This document shows, one piece after another, positions 20,278-28,008 of a stretch of DNA of 64,000 nucleotides. The number at the start of each line of letters is the position of its first letter. The stretch's first letter is position 1. Below the pieces are notes generated by a model. The model worked only from the letters and a program-made list of their open reading frames with translations. It ran no database searches and was not told where the DNA came from. The stretch is from positions 62,001 through 126,000 of the forward strand of contig NZ_NWTI01000016.1 in the NCBI RefSeq assembly GCF_002531575.1, in the 5' to 3' direction. The position numbers and the translations under genes are program-made. The stretch comes from Bradyrhizobium sp. Y36 (GTDB lineage: Bacteria > Pseudomonadota > Alphaproteobacteria > Rhizobiales > Xanthobacteraceae).

Positions 20278-21429
20278 TCAGGAAGCCGCCATCCGCAGGA
20301 TGTCGTTGTAGGTCGCAAACACCATCAACATCAGCACCAAACCGAGCCCGATTCGGAACCCCATCTCCTGGGTTCGCTCGGACAAGGGCCGGCCGCGGAC
20401 CACTTCCGCCGCGTAGAACATCAGGTGGCCGCCATCGAGCAGCGGGATCGGGAACAGGTTCAACAGGCCGATCGACACCGACAGTACCGCGCACAAATTG
20501 ATCACGAACTGGAACCCGGCGCTGGCCGCCTGCCCGGACATCTTCGCGATTCCCAGGACGCCGCTGACCTCGTTGGGATTTCCCTGCCCGACGAACAGCG
20601 AGCCCAGGAACTTGAAGGTGCTGGTAATAATGAACCAGACCTGCTCGACCCCGATCTTGAGCGCCTCGCCGACGCCGACCGGCGCGGTCGAAGCCTCGCC
20701 CGCCTGCGACTTGTGCTCGACGCCGAGCACACCGAGACGGTGGCTGTTGCCGAACGGATCCTTGCGCTCGAGCAGCGCCGGCGTTGCGGTCAGCGAGACG
20801 ATCGCGCCGTCCCGCTTCACCTGGAAGGTAAGCGCCGAACCCGCATTCATCGCAACGATTCGCTGCATGTCGGCAAAGCTCTCGATCGGCTTGCCGTCGA
20901 TCTGGACGACGACATCCCCGATCTTGAACCCGGCCGCCGCCGCGGCGCCATCGGCGACGACGCCGTCAACCCGGGCGATCGTGCTCGGCTTGCCGTAATA
21001 CAGCGCCATGCCGGCGAAGATCAGCGCACCCAGGATGAAATTGGCGATTGGCCCGGCCGCGACGATGGCGGCGCGCGGACCGACCTTCTTGTGGTGGAAG
21101 CTGCCGGCGCGCTCCTCGGCCGACATGGCCGCGAGCGTCTGGGCCGATGGCGTCGAGGCCTCGCTCTCGTCGCCGAAAAACTTGACGTAGCCGCCGAGCG
21201 GGATCGCCGAGATCTTCCAGCGGGTGCCGTGGCGGTCGTTGAAACCGACCAGCTCAGGTCCGAAACCGAGCGAAAAGGTCAAGACACGAACGCCAGCCCA
21301 GCGCGCGACCAGAAAATGGCCGAGCTCATGGAAGAACACCACAATCGTCAGGACGAACAGGAAGGGAACCGCATAGCCCAGCACCCCATGGCTCAACGCA
21401 TTGAAACTATGGGTAAAAAAGTCATTCAT
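20278..21429 (-). CDS. rseP: Site-2 intramembrane zinc protease RseP/MmpA
   Basis: A 383-residue inner-membrane protease of regulated intramembrane proteolysis. The zinc motif HELGH is at 34-38 in the first membrane helix, and the third ligand region NLFPIPLLDGGHL lies near residue 325. A single PDZ domain (about 125-205, GFKIGDVVVQIDGKPIESF) sits in between, whereas E. coli RseP has two. It ends in further membrane segments. Likely roles are sigma-factor release or cleavage of signal-peptide remnants. It lies in the dxr-rseP-bamA order conserved in proteobacteria. Confidence 0.95.
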   Translation of the reverse strand: MNDFFTHSFNALSHGVLGYAVPFLFVLTIVVFFHELGHFLVARWAGVRVLTFSLGFGPELVGFNDRHGTRWKISAIPLGGYVKFFGDESEASTPSAQTLAAMSAEERAGSFHHKKVGPRAAIVAAGPIANFILGALIFAGMALYYGKPSTIARVDGVVADGAAAAAGFKIGDVVVQIDGKPIESFADMQRIVAMNAGSALTFQVKRDGAIVSLTATPALLERKDPFGNSHRLGVLGVEHKSQAGEASTAPVGVGEALKIGVEQVWFIITSTFKFLGSLFVGQGNPNEVSGVLGIAKMSGQAASAGFQFVINLCAVLSVSIGLLNLFPIPLLDGGHLMFYAAEVVRGRPLSERTQEMGFRIGLGLVLMLMVFATYNDILRMAAS

Positions 21430-21473
21430 CGAATTCCCTCATCCAGCGCCGCAAGGCCCTGGCCCCGAACCAT

Positions 21474-22697
21474 CTAGGATGCCTTTAAGGCAATTTGAGG
21501 CAATAGGGCGGCAGCTTTATTTCGCGCAACATGGTCAACAGAGATTGCATCATCGGCTGAGGTCATGGGCGCCTGGTTCCCGCTGCGGACCCAGTCGTCC
21601 AGCGTTGCCTCCACCAGCCGGGCAATCGCGCCGAACCGGATCTTGCCGGCGATGAACGCGGCGACCGCGACCTCGTTGGCGGCGTTGTAGACGGTGGTCG
21701 CCCCCTTCCCGGTCCGGAGCGAATCGAAAGCCAGGCGAAGCCCGGGGAAGCGCTCGAAGTCGGGTGCCTCGAAGGTGAGCTGACCGATCTTGGCGAGGTC
21801 CAGCTTCGCGGCCGGCCCCTTGATCCGGTCGGGCCAGCCGAGGCAATGCGCAATCGGCGTGCGCATGTCGGGGGCGCCGAGCTGGGCCATCACCGAACGG
21901 TCGGAGAACTCGACCATGCCGTGAATGATGGACTGCGGATGCACGAGGACGTCGATCTCGTCGGGCACAAGCGCGAACAGATAGGAGGCCTCGATCACCT
22001 CGAGACCCTTGTTCATCATCGAGGCGGAATCGATCGTGATCTTCTGGCCCATGCTCCAGTTCGGGTGCTTCAGCGCCTGCTCCAGCGTGGCCTGCTCGAT
22101 GTCGGCGGGCTTCCAGGTGCGGAACGGGCCGCCCGACGCCGTGATGATGACGCGGACCAGCTCATCGCGATTGCCCGAGGCCAGGGCCTGGAACAGCGCG
22201 TTGTGCTCGGAATCGGCCGGCAGGATGCAGGCGCCCGCTTTGGCCGCGCGCTGCATGAAGAAATCCCCGGCGCAAACCAGGCACTCCTTGTTGGCGAGCG
22301 CGACATGCGCGCCGCGATCGACGGCGGCCAGCGCCGGCTTCAACCCGGCAGCGCCGCTCACGGCCGCCATCACCCAATCGGCCGGACGCGCGCCGGCTTC
22401 GATCACCGCGCTTTCGCCGGCGCCGCATTCGGTGCTCGTTCCCGCCAGTGCGGCCTTGAGCTCGGCGAGCTTGGTGGTGTCGGCGACCGCAACGTAACGG
22501 GCGGAAAATTCCTTCGCGAGCTTCGCCAGGCCAGCGACATTGCTGTTCGCCGTCAGCGCCTCGACGCGATAGCGCTCGGGCGAGGCGCGCAGCAGATCCA
22601 TCGTGCTGTCGCCGATCGAGCCGGTGGCGCCGAGAACCGTGACGCTGCGGACGGACAACGCCGCAGCCTTGTTATTACGCAATGGGACTGCGCTCAT
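21474..22697 (-). CDS. dxr: 1-deoxy-D-xylulose-5-phosphate reductoisomerase
   Basis: A 407-residue NADPH enzyme making MEP in non-mevalonate isoprenoid synthesis. GATGSIGDST is at 23-32; ILPADSEHNALFQ and the flexible-loop region ASGGPFR supply metal and substrate binding, and HPNWSMGQKITIDSASMMNKGLE is intact. The start MSAVPLRNNK at 22697 places the Rossmann motif normally; longer starts run into cdsA. Just 4 bp separate it from cdsA. Confidence 0.96.
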   Translation of the reverse strand: MSAVPLRNNKAAALSVRSVTVLGATGSIGDSTMDLLRASPERYRVEALTANSNVAGLAKLAKEFSARYVAVADTTKLAELKAALAGTSTECGAGESAVIEAGARPADWVMAAVSGAAGLKPALAAVDRGAHVALANKECLVCAGDFFMQRAAKAGACILPADSEHNALFQALASGNRDELVRVIITASGGPFRTWKPADIEQATLEQALKHPNWSMGQKITIDSASMMNKGLEVIEASYLFALVPDEIDVLVHPQSIIHGMVEFSDRSVMAQLGAPDMRTPIAHCLGWPDRIKGPAAKLDLAKIGQLTFEAPDFERFPGLRLAFDSLRTGKGATTVYNAANEVAVAAFIAGKIRFGAIARLVEATLDDWVRSGNQAPMTSADDAISVDHVARNKAAALLPQIALKAS

Positions 22698-22701
22698 ATC
22701 C

Positions 22702-23544
22702 TCACCAAACCATAAGACCGCTTCCGGCGCTATGCACACCATGGCGGAGAAAGCCGATAATCCATGCCACCAGGATGGCGGCGACAAAACCGTCCAGGCG
22801 GTCCATAAGCCCGCCATGGCCGGGAATTAAGTGACTGGAATCCTTGACATCGAAGCGCCGCTTGACCGCGGATTCGAACAGATCGCCCGCCTGCGAGACG
22901 ACCGACAGGACCGCGCTGATCAGCAGCAGCGGAACCGCCTTCCCGATCCCGCAAGCGGCAAAACCGGCGGCTACCGCAAGGCTCGCCACAAAGCCCCCGA
23001 GCGCTCCGGCCCAGGTCTTCTTCGGGCTCACGCGCGGCCAGAGCTTCGGCCCGCCGATGCTGCGGCCGGCAAAATAGCCGCCGATATCCGTCGCCCACAC
23101 CACGAGCAACACGAACATCAGCGCCGAGAAGCCGTTGACGAGATCCTTCCTGACCAGGATCGAGGCCAGCAGCGCAGCCGCGGCATAGGCAAATCCCGTC
23201 GCCGCCCAAACGAACTTGCCGCGCGCGATCAGCGTCACGATCGCGCCGCCGACGAGGCCGACGATGACGGAGGTCTTGAGCCCGCCGAAGGCAACGGCGG
23301 CCCCCATCATCGCGATGACGATCGTCCCTGCCCCCGTCAGCGCCGCCGAGCCCGCGCCGACCACCGTCAGCCATTCCGCAAACAGCCCGATCGACACCAG
23401 GGTGACGAGCAGCACCCACAGCCAGCCACCGACGTAAGCGATCGCGATGGTGAGCGGCGCCAGCACCAGCGCTGCGAGGACCCGCATCACCAGATTGCTC
23501 GGGGCAGGCTTTGCGCCCGCCGGTGCGGCGTCGTGTTCGCTCAC
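22702..23544 (-). CDS. cdsA: Phosphatidate cytidylyltransferase (CDP-diglyceride synthase)
   Basis: A 280-residue multi-pass membrane enzyme making CDP-diacylglycerol. About seven or eight hydrophobic segments precede the C-terminal signature SAVKRRFDVKDSSHLIPGHG followed by GLMDRLDG. The N-terminus is a short soluble stretch (MSEHDAAPAGAKPAPS). Overlap of 4 bp with uppS indicates coupling. Confidence 0.95.
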   Translation of the reverse strand: MSEHDAAPAGAKPAPSNLVMRVLAALVLAPLTIAIAYVGGWLWVLLVTLVSIGLFAEWLTVVGAGSAALTGAGTIVIAMMGAAVAFGGLKTSVIVGLVGGAIVTLIARGKFVWAATGFAYAAAALLASILVRKDLVNGFSALMFVLLVVWATDIGGYFAGRSIGGPKLWPRVSPKKTWAGALGGFVASLAVAAGFAACGIGKAVPLLLISAVLSVVSQAGDLFESAVKRRFDVKDSSHLIPGHGGLMDRLDGFVAAILVAWIIGFLRHGVHSAGSGLMVW

Positions 23545-24299
23545 GAGGCGGTTTTCGCGACCAGGCCGCCGAAACGGCGCTCGCGCCTGGCGAACTCGGC
23601 GATTGCGCCCTCCAGCGCCGCCTTGTCGAAATCCGGCCAGTGGATCGGCACGAACACCAGCTCGCTATAGGCGGCCTGCCACATCAGGAAATTGGACAGG
23701 CGCTGCTCGCCGCTGGTGCGGATGATGAGATCGGGATCGGGAATGTCGGGTGCATCGAGATGCGCCCCGAGCGTCTCGGCGTCGATCGTCGCGGGATCGC
23801 GCTTTCCCTCCGCGACCTCGCGCGCAAGCTTCTGTGCCGCTTTCGCGATCTCCTGCCGCGAGCCGTAATTGAAGGCGACGACCAGCGTGAGGCGCGTGTT
23901 GTCGCGCGTCAGCTCCTCGGCCTCGTTGAGCAGCGCGCAGATGTCGCCCTCCAGCCCCTCGCGCTCGCCGATGATGCGAACCTTGACCCCGTCACGGTGC
24001 AGGCTGGCCAGATCGTTGCGGATGAAGCGGCGGAGCAGGCCGAAGAGATCGCCGATCTCGCTCGCCGGGCGCGACCAGTTCTCGGAGCTGAAGGAGAAGA
24101 TGGTGAGATAGCGAATGCCGAGCTCGTGCGAGGCCCGCACCACGCGGCGCAGAGCCTCGACGCCGCGGCGATGCCCCTCCGCACGCGGCAGACCGCGCGC
24201 GGCCGCCCAACGCCCGTTGCCATCCATGATGATGGCGACATGCGCGGGCGCCTCGGACCGATCGGGTCCTTCCGTGGCAGGCGCGGCGGCGTTGGACAT
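23541..24299 (-). CDS. uppS: Undecaprenyl (polyprenyl) diphosphate synthase
   Basis: A 252-residue cis-prenyltransferase supplying the lipid carrier for peptidoglycan and O-antigen. The catalytic DGNGRW is at residues 26-31 in HVAIIMDGNGRWA; LTIFSFSSENW, and the C-terminal DPDLIIRTSGEQRLSNFLMW substrate-binding region are intact. It is 11 bp after frr and overlaps cdsA. Confidence 0.96.
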   Translation of the reverse strand: MSNAAAPATEGPDRSEAPAHVAIIMDGNGRWAAARGLPRAEGHRRGVEALRRVVRASHELGIRYLTIFSFSSENWSRPASEIGDLFGLLRRFIRNDLASLHRDGVKVRIIGEREGLEGDICALLNEAEELTRDNTRLTLVVAFNYGSRQEIAKAAQKLAREVAEGKRDPATIDAETLGAHLDAPDIPDPDLIIRTSGEQRLSNFLMWQAAYSELVFVPIHWPDFDKAALEGAIAEFARRERRFGGLVAKTAS

Positions 24300-24310
24300 T
24301 GAAGGTGGCC

Positions 24311-24874
24311 TTAAACGGTGAGAATTTCTTTTTCCTTGGCAGCCAGCAACTGGTCGATCTCCGCGATGGTGCCGTCGGTCGCCTTCTGCACCTCGTCGGC
24401 GTGTCGCTTCTGGTCGTCCTCCGACATCTCGTGATTCTTCTCGAGCTTCTTGAGGACGTCGAGACCGTCGCGGCGGACGTGGCGCGCAGCGACCTTGGCG
24501 GCTTCCGCGTATTTATGCGCGACCTTCACCAGCTCCTTGCGCCGCTCCTCGTTTAGCTCGGGAATGCGCAGGCGCAGCACCTGGCCTTCGGTCGCGGGCG
24601 ACAGGCCGAGATTGGAATCGACGATCGCCTTCTCGACCGCCTTGACCATCGACTTGTCCCAGACCTGCACCGAGATCAGGCGCGGTTCGGGCACGCTGAC
24701 GGTCGCGAGCTGGTTGAGCGGCATGTGGCTGCCATAGGCATCGACCTGCACCGGATCGAGCATCGAGGCGGAGGCGCGCCCCGTCCGCAGGCCGCCAAGC
24801 TCGTGCTTGAGCGAGGCGACGGCGCCCTGCATGCGGCGCTTGACTTCGTTGAGGTCGAAAGTACCCGTGGGCAT
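24311..24874 (-). CDS. frr: Ribosome recycling factor
   Basis: A 187-residue factor that, with EF-G, splits post-termination ribosomes. The family pattern is clear: LNEVKRRMQGAVASLKHELGGLRTGRAS at the start (long helix), VDAYGSHMPLNQLA, VWDKSMVKAVEKAI, and LRIPELNEERRKELVK with the C-terminal helices. AAGGAGA lies 6 bases before the ATG at 24874, favouring it over the GTG one codon earlier. Confidence 0.96.
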   Translation of the reverse strand: MPTGTFDLNEVKRRMQGAVASLKHELGGLRTGRASASMLDPVQVDAYGSHMPLNQLATVSVPEPRLISVQVWDKSMVKAVEKAIVDSNLGLSPATEGQVLRLRIPELNEERRKELVKVAHKYAEAAKVAARHVRRDGLDVLKKLEKNHEMSEDDQKRHADEVQKATDGTIAEIDQLLAAKEKEILTV

Positions 24875-24941
24875 CACGTTTCTCCTTCAAAATCCCGGCG
24901 ACCGCTCCGCGCCCTTCCCTTCGGGCGCGCCAGATGAGCCA

Positions 24942-25658
24942 TCAGCCGGCGACAATGGTTCCGTGGCCGACGCCGCGCAGAATCGCTCCGATCGACCCCG
25001 GCTCCGCGATCGAGAATACGATGATAGGCAGCGACGTCTCGCGGGCAAGCGCGAAGGCGGTCGCATCCATCACCTTGTAGCCGCCCTCGATCGCCTGCGA
25101 ATGGGTCAGCCGGTCAAATCGCGTGGCGGACGGATCCTTCTTCGGGTCGGCCGAGTAGACGCCGTCGACATTGGTCGCCTTCAGCACCGCCTGGGCGCCG
25201 ATCTCGGCGGCGCGCAGCACCGCGGTCGTATCGGTGGTGAAGAACGGATTGCCGGTCCCGCCGCCGAGCAGCACGATGCGGCCCTCGGCGAGATATTTGT
25301 GCGCCGCAGTGCGGGTGAACAACTCGGAAATCTCGGGCATGACGAAGGCCGACAGCGTCCGCGCCGGCGTGCCCTTGCGCTCGATCGCCGCTTCCAGCGC
25401 GAGGCAGTTCATCATGGTGGCGAGCATGCCCATGGTGTCGCCGGTCGGCCGCGACACGCCCCGGGCCGAGACCTCGACGCCGCGCACGATATTGCCGCCG
25501 CCGATCACGACTGCGACCTCGGTGCCGAGCTTGCGGGCCGCGATCACATCGTCCGCAACCCGGTCGACGGTCGTCTGATCGATGCCAAAGCCCTGCTGCC
25601 CCGCGAGATACTCGCCGGACAGCTTGATCACGACGCGACGATAGACCGGATCAGTCAT
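24942..25658 (-). CDS. pyrH: UMP kinase
   Basis: A 238-residue amino-acid-kinase-fold enzyme phosphorylating UMP. Seen: VVIKLSGEYLAG at the start, VAVVIGGGNIVRG (nucleotide-binding glycines), GDTMGMLATMMNCLAL, and the TNVDGVYSADPKKDP segment. AAGGAAAG lies upstream of the ATG at 25658; a GTG two codons upstream is less favoured. It lies between tsf and frr as in most bacteria. Confidence 0.96.
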   Translation of the reverse strand: MTDPVYRRVVIKLSGEYLAGQQGFGIDQTTVDRVADDVIAARKLGTEVAVVIGGGNIVRGVEVSARGVSRPTGDTMGMLATMMNCLALEAAIERKGTPARTLSAFVMPEISELFTRTAAHKYLAEGRIVLLGGGTGNPFFTTDTTAVLRAAEIGAQAVLKATNVDGVYSADPKKDPSATRFDRLTHSQAIEGGYKVMDATAFALARETSLPIIVFSIAEPGSIGAILRGVGHGTIVAG

Positions 25659-25718
25659 GAGCACTTTCCTTGCCCGGGCGCCGCTTCCGGCGGCGCGCCG
25701 GAAGGATCGTTCCGGCGC

Positions 25719-26642
25719 TTACTTCTTGCCGCTGGCTGCAGCGACTTCGGCTGCGAAGTCGCTTTCCTGCTTCTCGATTCCCTCACCGAGAGCATAGCGC
25801 ACAAAGCCGGCGATCTTCACAGCGCCGCCGACCTTGCCCTCGGCCTCCTTCACCGCCTGCGCCACCGACTTGCCGGTGTCGTGGATGAAGGCCTGCTCGA
25901 GCAGGCAGACTTCCTTGTAGTAGGTCTTCAGACCGGACTCGACGATCTTCTCGATCACGTTCTCCGGCTTGCCCTGCTGGCGATACTTGTCCGCGAGCAC
26001 GTCCTTCTCGCGCTTGACGACCGCCGGATCGAGACCGGACGGATCGAGCGCCAGCGGGTTGGCGGCAGCAATGTGCATCGCGATCTGGCGGCCCAGGCCG
26101 GCGAGCTCGTCGGCCTTGCCGGGCGATTCCAGCGCCACGATCACGCCCATCTTGCCGGCACCGTCGACGACCGCGCCGTGGACATAGCTCGACACCAGAC
26201 CCTGGCCCACTTCGAGCGAAGCGGCGCGGCGCAGCGTCATGTTCTCGCCGATGGTGGCGATCGCGTCGTTGATCGCGGCTTCCACCGTGACGTCACCGAC
26301 CTTGGCGGCCTTGATCTTCTCGACGTCGGAGCCGGCGTCGAACGCGACCTGCGCGACCATCTTCACCAGACCCTGGAACTGGCCGTTGCGCGCGACGAAG
26401 TCGGTCTCGGAGTTGACCTCGACCACGACGCCTTTGTTACCCTTTGTGAGCGCGCCGATCAGGCCTTCCGCCGCGACGCGGCCGGACTTCTTGGCGGCCT
26501 TGGACAGGCCCTTCTTGCGCAGCCAATCCTGCGCCGCTTCCATGTTGCCGTCGTTTTCGGTCAGCGCGGCCTTGCAGTCCATCATGCCCGCGCCGGTCGA
26601 CTCGCGCAGGTCCTTGACCATCGCAGCTGTGATCGTTGCCAT
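25719..26642 (-). CDS. tsf: Translation elongation factor Ts
   Basis: A 307-residue guanine-nucleotide exchange factor for EF-Tu. The N-terminal UBA-like domain reads ITAAMVKDLRESTGAGMMDC; the core contains NSETDFVARN, the exchange motif, and the protein ends with the dimerisation and C-terminal modules (GFVRYALGEGIEKQ). The start MATITAAMV is standard. It follows rpsB by 136 bp. Confidence 0.97.
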   Translation of the reverse strand: MATITAAMVKDLRESTGAGMMDCKAALTENDGNMEAAQDWLRKKGLSKAAKKSGRVAAEGLIGALTKGNKGVVVEVNSETDFVARNGQFQGLVKMVAQVAFDAGSDVEKIKAAKVGDVTVEAAINDAIATIGENMTLRRAASLEVGQGLVSSYVHGAVVDGAGKMGVIVALESPGKADELAGLGRQIAMHIAAANPLALDPSGLDPAVVKREKDVLADKYRQQGKPENVIEKIVESGLKTYYKEVCLLEQAFIHDTGKSVAQAVKEAEGKVGGAVKIAGFVRYALGEGIEKQESDFAAEVAAASGKK

Positions 26643-26778
26643 CGTTGAAAATCCTTTGTGCCTGCCGGTTTGCCGCGGCGTGGCTCCGATTGCCCCGCCG
26701 CGGTCCATCTCAGGAATTCGCGTCAACTGAATGAAATGGTGGCCGGATCCCGTCCGGCCAAGCCATCGCTCGTCTTGA

Positions 26779-27774
26779 CTATTCCGCTTCCGCGGTCAGC
26801 GCCTTGGCCTTGGCCACCCAGGCATCCGCGCGGCTCGGCAGACCGACTTCTTCGCCGATCGTGTGCGCGGTGTCGTGGTCGAGCTCGGCGAGCTGCCAGT
26901 AATGGAAGATGCCGAGGTCGTTGAACTTCTTCTCGATCGCACCCGAGACGCCCGGGAGCTTCTTGAGGTCGTCGGCGGTGCCGCGGGGACCCGCAAGGCC
27001 CTGGAAGCCGCTCGAGGACGCCGCCGGCAGCTCTTCGGCCAGCGGACGGGTCGAGGCACCGATGTCGATGCCCGAATCGCCCTGCGCGCGCGAGATGCCG
27101 TCGATCGCGGCACGCGCGATCAGGTCGCAATAGAGCGCGATCGCACGGCCGGCGTCGTCATTGCCGGGGACCACATAGGTGATGCCCTTCGGGTCGGAAT
27201 TGGTGTCGACGATCGCGGCGACCGGGATGTTGAGGCGCTGGGCCTCCTGGATCGCGATGTCTTCCTTGTTGGTGTCGATCACGAAGATCAGGTCGGGCAG
27301 ACCGCCCATGTCCTTGATGCCGCCAAGCGAGCGGTCGAGCTTGTCGCGCTCGCGCTGAAGCGTCAGGCGCTCCTTCTTCGTGTAGGAATTGGCTTCGCCG
27401 CCCGCCAGCACGTCATCGAGGTGACGCAGGCGCTTGATCGAGGCCGAGATCGTCTTCCAGTTGGTCAGCGTGCCGCCGAGCCAGCGCGAATTGACGAAGT
27501 ACTGCGCGCAGCGCTTGGCCGCATCAGCAACGCCGTCCTGCGCCTGGCGCTTGGTGCCGACGAACAGGATGCGGCCGCCCTTGGCGACGGTGTCGCTGAC
27601 GGCCTGAAGGGCCGTGTGCAGCATCGGCACGGTCTGCGCGAGGTCGACGATGTGGATGTTGTTGCGCGCGCCGAAAATGAACGGCGCCATTTTCGGATTC
27701 CAGCGGTGAGACTGGTGGCCGAAGTGCACGCCAGCTTCGAGCAGCTGACGCATAGTGAAATCGGGTAGTGCCAT
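26779..27774 (-). CDS. rpsB: 30S ribosomal protein S2 with C-terminal helix-hairpin-helix-like extension
   Basis: A 331-residue S2, against about 240-260 in most bacteria. Residues 1 to about 230 are canonical (MALPDFTMRQLLEAGVHFGHQ, NIHIVDLAQTVPML, DTNSDPKGITYVVPGNDD). A linker rich in Ser/Ala/Gly follows, then about 65 residues (DDLKKLPGVSGAIEKKFNDLG... ending TAEAE) that resemble a helix-hairpin-helix nucleic-acid-binding module. The extension seems characteristic of Bradyrhizobium relatives, from memory. The promoter is probably at 27888-27915. Confidence 0.95.
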   Translation of the reverse strand: MALPDFTMRQLLEAGVHFGHQSHRWNPKMAPFIFGARNNIHIVDLAQTVPMLHTALQAVSDTVAKGGRILFVGTKRQAQDGVADAAKRCAQYFVNSRWLGGTLTNWKTISASIKRLRHLDDVLAGGEANSYTKKERLTLQRERDKLDRSLGGIKDMGGLPDLIFVIDTNKEDIAIQEAQRLNIPVAAIVDTNSDPKGITYVVPGNDDAGRAIALYCDLIARAAIDGISRAQGDSGIDIGASTRPLAEELPAASSSGFQGLAGPRGTADDLKKLPGVSGAIEKKFNDLGIFHYWQLAELDHDTAHTIGEEVGLPSRADAWVAKAKALTAEAE

Positions 27775-27882
27775 CGTTCTAATTCTCCGGTTGGTTCCTC
27801 CGGAAGCGTGTGAGCAAAACGGAGCGTTGTCGCCCCGGTTGCCACCGGACGGCCTTGCGAGCCATGCTTCCGTGTGAGATGG

Positions 27883-27915
27883 CGCGCTGTATAGCGCGAT
27901 TTCGGCCAGAAGCAA
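27883..27915 (-). promoter_or_regulatory. Predicted promoter of the rpsB-tsf operon
   Basis: Reading the minus strand: TTGCTT (27910-27915), a 16-bp spacer, and TATACA (27888-27893), 114 bp upstream of the rpsB ATG. The -10 element sits inside a palindrome CGCGCT-GTAT-AGCGCG (27883-27898). The long leader leaves space for an autoregulatory S2-binding structure; none could be recognised with certainty. Confidence 0.45.
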
Positions 27916-28008
27916 GGAAATAAGGGCCTTTCCGGGGCGGATTTCGCCCGCTGAAAGACCCCATCCCGTAAAGACCCCGCAGAGCCCGGCGCTACCCTGC
28001 TACCCCGG

